Below are positions 30,784-38,391 of a DNA stretch of 64,000 nt, piece after piece. The notes below the pieces were generated by a model, which was given only the letters and a program-made list of their open reading frames with translations, had not been told where the DNA came from and did not search any database. Each line of letters opens with the position of its first letter. Position 1 is the stretch's first letter. Location of the stretch: positions 248,001 through 312,000 of the forward strand of contig NZ_FNRM01000006.1 in the NCBI RefSeq assembly GCF_900107845.1. The letters run 5' to 3'. Position numbers and translations under genes: made by a program. The stretch is from Alkalimonas amylolytica (GTDB taxonomy: Bacteria > Pseudomonadota > Gammaproteobacteria > Enterobacterales > Alteromonadaceae).

Positions 30784-31278
30784 TTAGTTGTATTGGACTT
30801 GCAATGCCCTTAGCATGGTAAAGACATTCTCGTAACGCACACCAAATTGCATGCAGACATCAGGCAGTTTGATCTGATTGCGCGACTCAGGCCGCGACTC
30901 TTCCAGAGTCACCACAGTACTGCCATGGATGCGGGCATAGGCCACCAGCCAGCCATCCGCCCCGGTGGCAAACTTAGCCTTGGCGTTATCAAAATACTGC
31001 GGATTGCGTTGGACCCAAAGCATGACTTCGGTGTAGGCGGCTACCACATCAGCCTGATGAGTGCTCAAAAAGAAATCAGCCGGCACAGTATCTTGTACCC
31101 ATCTGACAAGTTCATCATCATCGCGGCCCTGCTGCAACTCCATGCGATTGCGATCCAGGCTGTGCACCTGACCGTTCTGGTGCCTGGCTAGCAAGCTGTT
31201 CCAGAAGCCTGGACACAGATCGAAGGCGTAATAGCTGTTCTTGGCGGTTATCAGTACGTCAGAATCGATAAGGTACAT
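30784..31278 (-). CDS. DUF4411 PIN-like protein, putative toxin
   Basis: The 164-residue product resembles the DUF4411 family, a branch of PIN-like nucleases often found next to ImmA/IrrE-type proteins. The N-terminal strand MYLIDSDVLITAKN carries the first acidic pair. Later acidic positions lie around GADGWLVAYA and VVTLEESR, the layout expected for a PIN active site. An RNase toxin role is inferred from fold and context. It starts two bases after the ImmA-like gene and precedes hsdR by 15 bp, so it is co-transcribed with both. Confidence 0.75.
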   Translation of the reverse strand: MYLIDSDVLITAKNSYYAFDLCPGFWNSLLARHQNGQVHSLDRNRMELQQGRDDDELVRWVQDTVPADFFLSTHQADVVAAYTEVMLWVQRNPQYFDNAKAKFATGADGWLVAYARIHGSTVVTLEESRPESRNQIKLPDVCMQFGVRYENVFTMLRALQVQYN

Positions 31279-31280
31279 GA

Positions 31281-32438
31281 TTAGGGCAACTCCATTCCCA
31301 AGCGACGGGCATACTCTTGAAAAGTCCCGCCGTTCAAACCTGTCAGTTCATAGGCTTGCTTGAAGCCAATGCGACCTTCCCTGGCAGCGCGAATCACTTG
31401 TGTGGCAAACAAACTACCAACGCGCGTGTTCTGATTGTTGTAGAAATCACCGCCGCCCACTGCCGCTTGCTTCTGCTTGCGTTCCAACTTCCGATATGAT
31501 TCGTAGAAGTCGAAGAAGTACTGACGGTCCACCAGTCGCAGATCCATCGCTCGGCGCCCCACCACAATGGGGCTCACCTTGAACCGTCGTGCCAGTAACT
31601 CAAAGGGGGATTGCTCACGGCGCATATCAGGCCAACTGGCGCGAAGCTCGGCCTCCGGCACCAGAAATTCAGCCGCAGCGCGGTCACAAAAGGTTTCTAC
31701 AACACCACCATCAGGAAATATTCCGGGAAAGCCAGACAAACCAGAGCCTTCGCCCCCCAACCAGAGATGCGCCAGCTCATGGGCCAGCGTAAACATCTGC
31801 GCGGACTTGGCGTCCGCGCCGTTAACGAAGATCAGTGGTGCATACTCATCACTGAGCGCAAAACCTCGAAACTCCTCCACGTCCAACACGCGACGTGTAT
31901 TGTTTCCCACCACACCGTTGATTACGGCCATCACCCCTGCTGCCTCGATAGCACTTCGCAGAGCACCAACAGCTTCTTGCCAGGTTCGCACTGTGGCTGC
32001 CCAACCATCCATCAGGCCCAGCAAACGGCGCATCTCATGACCGATGGCTGCCGGATCATCGGCGAGGCGTGCGCTGCCAACAAACTCCAGCGGGGGGGCT
32101 TCACACTCCAAACGGCTTTCCCGCAGCCACGCCTGGCGCCGTTGCATCGCATAAATGGTATCCAGCAGATCGGGGCTGGTGGTTTGCAACTGCTGATTTT
32201 GCAACGTGCGAAAATCCGGGATCGGCATCGGGATCTGCGGCGGCTCGGGCAGGAACAAATAGCCAAAAGGCACATGCGTTACGTTGGCAAAATCCTCCAA
32301 TTGCTTGAACGTGGGCTGCACCTCACCACGCTCCCACTCCGGGAGCTTCGGAAAGCGAGCCACAAGCGCCGCAACATCCAGATGGGCACGCTCGCGGGCC
32401 CACTGAACAAGTTCAGGGCTAACAGCGACGCGATTCAT
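31281..32438 (-). CDS. ImmA/IrrE-family metallopeptidase
   Basis: The 385-residue product has a helical N-terminal part resembling an XRE-type DNA-binding domain without being a textbook one (about 1-65). The middle contains the zinc-peptidase motif HELAH at 220-224, in TLAHELAHLWLG, with a third acidic ligand candidate E248 in ETFCDRAAAEFLVP. ImmA/IrrE proteins cleave repressors or antitoxins under stress; when paired with DUF4411 they are thought to act as the antitoxin or regulator half. It has its own strong ribosome binding site (GGAGGTAG) and a promoter inside the hsd operon. Confidence 0.85.
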   Translation of the reverse strand: MNRVAVSPELVQWARERAHLDVAALVARFPKLPEWERGEVQPTFKQLEDFANVTHVPFGYLFLPEPPQIPMPIPDFRTLQNQQLQTTSPDLLDTIYAMQRRQAWLRESRLECEAPPLEFVGSARLADDPAAIGHEMRRLLGLMDGWAATVRTWQEAVGALRSAIEAAGVMAVINGVVGNNTRRVLDVEEFRGFALSDEYAPLIFVNGADAKSAQMFTLAHELAHLWLGGEGSGLSGFPGIFPDGGVVETFCDRAAAEFLVPEAELRASWPDMRREQSPFELLARRFKVSPIVVGRRAMDLRLVDRQYFFDFYESYRKLERKQKQAAVGGGDFYNNQNTRVGSLFATQVIRAAREGRIGFKQAYELTGLNGGTFQEYARRLGMELP

Positions 32439-32459
32439 GATGATGCTACCTCCTTGTAC

Positions 32460-32490
32460 ATTATAGCTGTGCTGTGCCGCTCAGTCAGAC
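32460..32490 (-). promoter_or_regulatory. Internal promoter for immA-like gene
   Basis: A consensus -10 box TATAAT (minus strand, 32460-32465) lies 21 bp before the ImmA start codon, with CTGACT as a possible -35 box at about 17 bp spacing. The site is in the short gap after the PD-(D/E)XK-like gene, so immA-DUF4411-hsdR could be expressed apart from hsdM-hsdS. Confidence 0.6.
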
Positions 32491-32539
32491 AGGATGCCAA
32501 ACCAGTATTGTAGCCATACACTATAGCAAAGCTCATGCT

Positions 32540-33151
32540 TCAAATCTCCTGCACCGAAGTGTTCTGCAACTCGGCCAGCGCCTGACCATGCACCTCATCA
32601 AAATGATAATAACGTATGGACGGGTCTGCGCGCAGTTGCCGGTTCGGCTCCAGATAGGCATCCGGGTTATCGTTCTCGGCGAAGACGAACTTGCGCAGAT
32701 GGATCTTGCGCTTGTCACCGGTGTAATGCTCGATGGTGCGCTTGAGGCTGTGGACCCAGCAGGCTCCCGCTTTGAGCTGCGGCACAATTTTTTCGGCAGT
32801 CAAACTCTTAGACTTGAACTCAATACAGTCGGCGCAGAACCGTTGTCCCCTGACGTAGAAAATGACGAAATCGCAGCGCTTTGCCCATGGCTTTCCTTGG
32901 TCATCAAGAAAGTGAAACAGCGCAGGCTTAGTCTTGCCCCTTTTTGTCTCAAACTCATCATGATCAAGCTTGAAGGCCATGCCAGAACCCGGCAGCATCA
33001 GTTCGATATTGCGCTTCTGGGGCTTGGGATCTTCTGGCCGGAAGTACTTCTCGGTCAGAATGACTTTGCCATCCGAACCATCATGAACAACATACTCGCT
33101 GTTGACATAGGCCTTCAGGTGCTCGAAGTAGGTGGAGGCTGCCAAAGTCAT
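32540..33151 (-). CDS. Uncharacterised protein with PD-(D/E)XK-like core
   Basis: I do not recognise this family. The 203-residue product carries a pattern typical of PD-(D/E)XK nucleases: a strand with D94 (KRCDFVIFYV), a strand with E111 and K113 (CIEFKSKS), then a helix starting with conserved-looking Q125 (VPQLKAGACW). The pair CADC (C106, C109) sits just before the ExK strand. It overlaps the hsdS stop by four bases (ATGA), so it is translationally coupled to hsdS. A nuclease or DNA-end-recognition role in the type I system is inferred; an inactive structural homologue is also possible. Confidence 0.6.
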   Translation of the reverse strand: MTLAASTYFEHLKAYVNSEYVVHDGSDGKVILTEKYFRPEDPKPQKRNIELMLPGSGMAFKLDHDEFETKRGKTKPALFHFLDDQGKPWAKRCDFVIFYVRGQRFCADCIEFKSKSLTAEKIVPQLKAGACWVHSLKRTIEHYTGDKRKIHLRKFVFAENDNPDAYLEPNRQLRADPSIRYYHFDEVHGQALAELQNTSVQEI

Positions 33152-34404
33152 TGCAGCCCTCCGATTTGGCCGGTGACGGCAGCGGTGATAACGGCACTGC
33201 GGTATTCGTGTAGCCTCTGAATTGACTGTTTTGCTTTTTCGGTCACTTCGTCGATTTTGTTTTTCGCGTAGACGATTTCAGAAACTATATCGCGCTGCTC
33301 TACGATCGGCGGCAAAGCCATACGAATCGACTTAACATCACCTAGACCAATGGTGCCGATGGTAGATCCATTGGTGAGCCGCAGCAGCTCACCAGTCATC
33401 CCATAAATAGTGAACAGTAGGTATTCAGGAATCACTCTATCTTCATGGCATAGCCAGGCAATAATATGCTGAGAGACAGCCATTGGTCTCGTCGTGATCG
33501 CACTCTCTCCAATCGTTGCATCTCGCGTAAAAACCACCGCTCTTGCCGGAAGAAGGCGAGCCGAGGAGTTGGCTAATCCAAGTTCGTTAATTTTGAAAGT
33601 GGTATCAGAAATATAATCTGACGCTCGTAAAACGGCTGTATCGTTGAGGGATACCCAAGGAATCTGGCAGTCATCCCAATAAGCATCGATCTTCTTATCC
33701 GGAGTATGCCCACTTTCCAGTTTTGAAACCCGCTTAACAGGAAGCACCTCCCAATGCGCCGGAATATTCCCCAGCCAGTCGATACCGGAGGGCTTCATGG
33801 GGGCGTCGGGGTTGAGGCCCTTGGTGACGGCTTGGGTGATCAGGGCCTGGCGCTTTTCCGCCAGCCGATCCAGCAGGGCGCGCTTTTTCTCGATCAGACC
33901 GTCGATGCGGGCGGTCTTTTCATCCAGAAACTGCGCGATGCGGCGTTGGGTTTTGAGGGGTGGGAAGCTTACCTGAATCGCCGCGAGCTCATCCCGAGAG
34001 AGTTCAACGAATGTTGTTCCGTTAGCAACTGCATTCAGTTCAGGGACACGAGATTTGAGCAGATAGTATAGAAATGCTCCGTCAACGCGCTCATTTGGGA
34101 TAATTCCACGACAACCTTGATTAAAGGTCATTGGTTCAGCAGTGATGGCCATATGACCGATGGGTGCCCGAGTTGAGATCAGGACCGACCCAACTGGCAA
34201 GATGTTTAAATTGTTTTCTATTACCGCTTTTTCAGTAACTTGGCGTTTTGTGAGAGCGATTCTATCGCCCACTAGTTTGCCTAAGTCTTCTGGCGTCGCC
34301 CATCTTACGTCACCATCCCAGTATTCGGCTTCACCACTAGCCGGCGTAGTTCCATTCTTAATTCGTCCGAAATAACGTAGCGAGCCTGAGTAGTTTGGAA
34401 TCAT
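33148..34404 (-). CDS. hsdS: Type I restriction-modification specificity subunit
   Basis: HsdS recognises the bipartite DNA target for both methylation and cleavage. The 418-residue product has two target-recognition domains. The first is about residues 1-155, and the second starts at IPAHWEVLPVKRVSKLESG (about 215). Each is followed by a helical spacer (RIAQFLDEKTARIDGLIEKK and VYAKNKIDEVTEKAKQSIQ). The N terminus is slightly short because the usual PEGWE-like opening of the first domain is absent; the four-base overlap with hsdM leaves no room for an earlier start in frame. The recognised DNA sequence cannot be deduced. Confidence 0.95.
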   Translation of the reverse strand: MIPNYSGSLRYFGRIKNGTTPASGEAEYWDGDVRWATPEDLGKLVGDRIALTKRQVTEKAVIENNLNILPVGSVLISTRAPIGHMAITAEPMTFNQGCRGIIPNERVDGAFLYYLLKSRVPELNAVANGTTFVELSRDELAAIQVSFPPLKTQRRIAQFLDEKTARIDGLIEKKRALLDRLAEKRQALITQAVTKGLNPDAPMKPSGIDWLGNIPAHWEVLPVKRVSKLESGHTPDKKIDAYWDDCQIPWVSLNDTAVLRASDYISDTTFKINELGLANSSARLLPARAVVFTRDATIGESAITTRPMAVSQHIIAWLCHEDRVIPEYLLFTIYGMTGELLRLTNGSTIGTIGLGDVKSIRMALPPIVEQRDIVSEIVYAKNKIDEVTEKAKQSIQRLHEYRSAVITAAVTGQIGGLQ

Positions 34405-36578
34405 CCCACCAACCCCTTCAACAGCCCGGCAATCTCCCCTTCCAGTTCGGTAATCTCCTGTTCGATCTCCTCCAGCGGGCGCGGTGGCTTGTAGACGTAG
34501 AAGTGCCGGTTGATAGGGATTTCATAACCCACCTTCGTTTTGCTGTAGTCCACCCAGGCATCGGGCACATGGGGCAGCACCTCGCGGACCATGTAGGCGT
34601 CGATATCGTCCCTAAAGGCGGCCACCAGCTCGTCATTGGGCTTGTCCGGGCCAAACTGCATGGGCAGGGGCAGTTGGGTGCCCTCGGGCAAGGGGATGTT
34701 CTCGGTGTCGCGCAATTCGCTGTCCGGCTCTGGCCGATCCTTGCTGTCGCGGCAAATTTCGGCATCGGGATCGCGCTCGCCCAAGGCGTTGAAGATGGCC
34801 TTTTTGATCGGCGCCGGGAGTTTGAGGTCAGCCACCCTGGCAGCGGCGTTCAGGTCCGCTTCGAAAACGGCGCGGTCGGTGTACTGCCCCTTGGGTGCCA
34901 AGCTTGCCAGCAGAGCACGAATAGCCTCTTGCTGTTGCTCTCCTTCTGCGATCTCTTTGGCGGCTGCGGCCTCGTTCTTGCGCTTCTTCGAGGTGGCCAG
35001 GTTGGCAAAGGCGGTCTGTTCATCCAGCCGGGTGATACGCTCGGGCGTGACTGCAAAGTTCATGCGCAGGGGGCGCTCCACCGTCACCTTGAGAAAACCG
35101 AACTCGCGGTTCTCGAAAATACGGGAGACCACGCGGGTTTCGGTGTCGCCGTTGATTCTAACATCGGCGGTTTCACCGTCCTGGTAGTTGCCGTAGAGGC
35201 GGGTCAGGTCGCGGATCTGGTCTTCGGTGATTTCGTTGCGTTTGTTATTGAGGCTTTTCTTCATGCGCTGGGAAAAGCGCGTGCCGTCGATCAGTTGCAC
35301 TTTGCCGCGCCGTTCCGGGGCCTTGCGGTTGGTCACCAGCCAGACATAGGTGAAGATGCCGGTGTTGTAGAAGAGCTGATCGGGCAGCGCGACGATGGCA
35401 TCGAGCCAGTCGTTCTCGATGATCCAGCGGCGGATATTCGACGGCCCGGAACCGGCGTCACCGGAGAACAGCGGCGAACCGTTGAAGACGATGGCGATCT
35501 TGGAACCAACGGCATCGTCATCCCCTTCCTTGTAGGGGTGCATCTTGGCAACCATGTGCTGCAGGAACAACAGGGAGCCATCGTTGATGGCAGGCAGTCC
35601 GGCACCGAAACGCCCGGCAAAGCCCATCTCCCTGTGTTCCTTTTCGACGAAGGCTTTCTGGTCTTTCCACTCCACGCCAAAGGGCGGGTTGGCCAGCAGG
35701 TAGTGAAACTGCTTGCCCTCGAAGCCGTCGCGGGTTTTGCCATCGCCCAGGGTGTCGCCCAGTACGATGCTGCTGGTGTCCTCGTCTTTGATCAGCATGT
35801 CAGAGCAGCAGATAGCCCAGGACTCGTCGTTGTATTCCTGACCGAACAGCGCCAGGTTGGCCTGACTGTTCTGGTCGAGGATGAACTTTTCCGATTCCGA
35901 CAGCATGCCACCAGTCCCGCAGGCCGGGTCGTAAATGGTGCGGTAAATGCCCGGCGTGTAAACATCCTGCTCGCCAGTGTAGACCAGATTGGCCATCAGG
36001 CGGATAACTTCGCGCGGGGTGAAGTGATCCCCAGCCTCTTCGTTGGCCTGCTCATTGAAGCGCATCACCAGATGCTCGAACAGGTAGCCCATTTGCAAGT
36101 TGTCAATGCGGTCTGGATGCAGATCGACTTCGGCCATCGCCTTGACGATGGTAAACAGGCGATTGCTGGCATCGAGTTTTTCGATCTGATCGGTAAACTT
36201 GAAGCGCTCGAAAATGGCCCGAGCCGTAGGCGAGAAGCCATTGATGTAGGCCACCAGGTTAGGCGCGATGTTCTCTGAATCACCCAGCAACTTCTCGAAA
36301 GTAAACGGACTGGTGTTGTAGAGAGGATGGGTGCGATTCGGGTCAGCTGCCTTTCCCAGCAGTTTCTCCATAGCATTTTCCGGCATACCTTGAGCAGACA
36401 GCTTCTCGTATTGCTTCAGCACCGCGTCTTTGGTGGGCTCCAATACACAATCCAGTCGCCGCAACACGACCATGGGGAGCATGACCAAGCGGTACTGAGG
36501 GGGGCGGTAAGGGCCGCGAAGACGGTTGGCGATTTCCCAGATGTGGCTTTTGAGCTGGTCGTGCAACTGCAAGTTCAT
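34401..36578 (-). CDS. hsdM: Type I restriction-modification methyltransferase subunit
   Basis: HsdM methylates adenine N6 in the target defined by HsdS. The 725-residue product has an N-terminal helical HsdM_N region, the SAM-binding motif DPACGTGGM at 217-225, and the catalytic motif NPPFG at 297-301. A long C-terminal region ends in a coiled coil (EEIEQEITELEGEIAGLLKG). It is longer than the classic EcoKI-type subunit of about 530 residues, placing it in the large HsdM class. It is the first gene of the operon, preceded by a 17-bp direct repeat. Confidence 0.97.
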   Translation of the reverse strand: MNLQLHDQLKSHIWEIANRLRGPYRPPQYRLVMLPMVVLRRLDCVLEPTKDAVLKQYEKLSAQGMPENAMEKLLGKAADPNRTHPLYNTSPFTFEKLLGDSENIAPNLVAYINGFSPTARAIFERFKFTDQIEKLDASNRLFTIVKAMAEVDLHPDRIDNLQMGYLFEHLVMRFNEQANEEAGDHFTPREVIRLMANLVYTGEQDVYTPGIYRTIYDPACGTGGMLSESEKFILDQNSQANLALFGQEYNDESWAICCSDMLIKDEDTSSIVLGDTLGDGKTRDGFEGKQFHYLLANPPFGVEWKDQKAFVEKEHREMGFAGRFGAGLPAINDGSLLFLQHMVAKMHPYKEGDDDAVGSKIAIVFNGSPLFSGDAGSGPSNIRRWIIENDWLDAIVALPDQLFYNTGIFTYVWLVTNRKAPERRGKVQLIDGTRFSQRMKKSLNNKRNEITEDQIRDLTRLYGNYQDGETADVRINGDTETRVVSRIFENREFGFLKVTVERPLRMNFAVTPERITRLDEQTAFANLATSKKRKNEAAAAKEIAEGEQQQEAIRALLASLAPKGQYTDRAVFEADLNAAARVADLKLPAPIKKAIFNALGERDPDAEICRDSKDRPEPDSELRDTENIPLPEGTQLPLPMQFGPDKPNDELVAAFRDDIDAYMVREVLPHVPDAWVDYSKTKVGYEIPINRHFYVYKPPRPLEEIEQEITELEGEIAGLLKGLVG

Positions 36579-36593
36579 TTAAATGGTTTTCCT

Positions 36594-36632
36594 TTTGCTT
36601 TTAGGGCGGCTTTAATTTGCTTTTAGGGCGGC
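36594..36632. repeat. 17-bp direct repeat upstream of hsdM
   Basis: TTTGCTTTTAGGGCGGC occurs twice without mismatch, at 36594-36610 and 36616-36632, 22 bp apart start to start and 16 bp before the hsdM start codon. It could be an operator for controlled expression of the methylase or a duplication scar. Confidence 0.9.
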
Positions 36633-36654
36633 ATTAAGAGTGTGTAACGCGAGA

Positions 36655-37158
36655 TTAAGCGGCGCATTTTAGCATTCGCTTGCACCATTTGTTGTACGCA
36701 ATAACAAGGGCACTGTAAAAGTACCCTATGCATAACGTTAATGACATACCAAGCACTCTATAAAAAGACAACGCTTCCCTCTCAAACATGAAGGTAATCA
36801 GAAAAACGAAAAACAAACCGACAATTCCAAATAGGATTCCGGTTTCCCCTCCATTGACTAAATAAGGGTATGTTTCAAGTGCTTTCCTCTCATCAGCACC
36901 CAGAGCATCCCTTGCTTCGTACATTTTCTTGCAGGTGAATTGAAGGGAAAATCCAAGAACAAAGAATAGGGCAACAGCAATCAAAAGAGCAGGCCCTTTT
37001 TGCAGGGTAAGACCAATCAGCGGGAGCATTATATCACTGGCACTCGTATTTCCCAGTATCGTTACGGCTACCAAGATTGCCAGAGTGTAAGACAACCGCA
37101 TCGTATTTTGAACATTGCGCGCCGATGCCAAATAGCTATCGCTATATATCTGATTCAT
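36655..37158 (-). CDS. Small four-helix membrane protein, unknown function
   Basis: I do not recognise this 167-residue protein. It has four hydrophobic segments (about 22-42, 53-75, 108-128 and 134-156), with a conserved-looking cytoplasmic or periplasmic loop between the second and third helices rich in charged residues (KKMYEARDALGADERKALE). The C terminus ends KWCKRMLKCAA. It lies 76 bp upstream of hsdM on the same strand and looks more AT-rich than the neighbouring core genes. Its place at the edge of a defence block is compatible with an effector or an unrelated passenger; nothing decides between them. Confidence 0.7.
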   Translation of the reverse strand: MNQIYSDSYLASARNVQNTMRLSYTLAILVAVTILGNTSASDIMLPLIGLTLQKGPALLIAVALFFVLGFSLQFTCKKMYEARDALGADERKALETYPYLVNGGETGILFGIVGLFFVFLITFMFEREALSFYRVLGMSLTLCIGYFYSALVIAYNKWCKRMLKCAA

Positions 37159-37467
37159 CCTCTAAACCTTCTCCTTTGTAAAATTTATGTGCTTAACCCT
37201 ACCCATTTTTTTTCTTGGTGACAATCACTTACAGAGATTGATTTGTCACGTCATTAGCAAATACGCAAGCTTCTGTTTAAGTCCTTACAGCCCTGACTAG
37301 GGCTCATCCTGAAAGATGGGCACTGAAGCAGCATATGGATGCGCCGCCAAATTTATTGCTTGCTAGCTCACTAGGCATGTGAAGAAGATGGAAATAACAG
37401 TTTTGATTTGCCATGCCAGTGTCAGGCCAGGAGCCCGCGTCTGGATGAAAACCAGCAAGCAAACACC
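37159..37467. other. Gene-free junction between accessory block and rsmI
   Basis: No credible gene is present. The stretch contains only a 6-bp stem AGCCCT/AGGGCT at 37289-37304. It marks the transition from the accessory block to the conserved rsmI-lpoA region. I could not find a direct repeat shared with the other junction near 26.8 kb. Confidence 0.5.
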
Positions 37468-38313
37468 CTACTTTTGCTGTAAACTCAGGCCATGCTGATA
37501 CAATGCATTTTTCTTCAGGCCATGGATCTCGGCTGTCAGGGCGGCTGCTTTTTTTAGGGGCAGTTCTGCCATTAACAGCTGCAGGGTGTGCAGCGCGGTT
37601 TCGCTGATTTCGCTTTCGGTTTTCGCCGTTGGCGCTATCATCAACACCATTTCGCCCTGGCAACGCTTGGGATCTTGTTGCAGCCATTGCAAAATGTCAT
37701 CGGCGGTGCCGCGGGCAAAGTGCTCGAAGGCTTTGGTCAGCTCTTTGGCCAGCACCAGTTCGCGCTCGCTGCCGAATACTTGCTGCACATCCAACAAAGT
37801 GTCCTGTATGCGCCGCGCCGTTTCATAACAGACCAGAGTCCCTACGCCAGCAGGAATGGCCTGCAGCTGACTTAACCGTTGTTGCTGTTTGGCCGCCAAA
37901 AACCCAATAAATAAAAATTGGTCGGTCGGCAAGCCAGCAGCCGATAAGGCGGCAATCAGTGCGCAGGCACCCGGTACCGGCACGACCTGCACCCCGGCCT
38001 GCTGGCAATGACGCACCAGACTGTAACCAGGATCGCTAATCAAAGGCGTACCGGCATCGGAAATCAAAGCAATGCTTTGCCCTTGCTGCAACTTCTCTAA
38101 CAAGGAAGCAGCCCGCTGTTTTTCGTTGTGATCGTGCAGCGCCAGCAGCTTGCTTTGAATACCGTAGTGCTGCAGTAGCCGGGAGGAATGGCGGGTATCT
38201 TCGGCCGCAATCCAGTCGACTGCTGAAAGTATATCCAGTGCTCGTTGGCTGATGTCCGCCAGATTGCCGATTGGGGTGGCGACGATATAAAGTTGTCCGC
38301 TTTGCGTAGTCAT
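37468..38313 (-). CDS. rsmI: 16S rRNA (cytidine1402-2'-O)-methyltransferase RsmI
   Basis: RsmI (YraL) methylates the ribose of C1402 in 16S rRNA, the nucleotide also modified by RsmH. The 281-residue product is a tetrapyrrole-methylase-fold protein with the opening LYIVATPIGNLADISQRAL, the SDAGTPLISDPGY motif, and the VPVPGACALIAALSAAGLPTD motif. It is divergent from lpoA with a 78-bp gap, the conserved arrangement in gammaproteobacteria. Confidence 0.98.
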   Translation of the reverse strand: MTTQSGQLYIVATPIGNLADISQRALDILSAVDWIAAEDTRHSSRLLQHYGIQSKLLALHDHNEKQRAASLLEKLQQGQSIALISDAGTPLISDPGYSLVRHCQQAGVQVVPVPGACALIAALSAAGLPTDQFLFIGFLAAKQQQRLSQLQAIPAGVGTLVCYETARRIQDTLLDVQQVFGSERELVLAKELTKAFEHFARGTADDILQWLQQDPKRCQGEMVLMIAPTAKTESEISETALHTLQLLMAELPLKKAAALTAEIHGLKKNALYQHGLSLQQK

Positions 38314-38391
38314 GGGTTCGCTTTTGTTTGAGCTTCTGAGTGGGACTCAGTAAGATAGTGCCAATTATGGACTATGGTACTGGGCATTGCG

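Noticed and set aside
34395-36278. A 627-codon open frame on the + strand antisense to hsdM
   Set aside because: It is the mirror of hsdM, has no recognisable domain and reflects third-position GC bias in the real gene.
26699-37467. Prophage or integrative element with integrase and attachment sites
   Set aside because: No integrase, transposase, tRNA or flanking direct repeat was found at either junction, so the mode of insertion is left open.
37304-37687. A 127-codon minus-strand open frame running through the end of rsmI into the junction
   Set aside because: It shares most of its length with rsmI in another frame, and its remaining part has no recognisable family.
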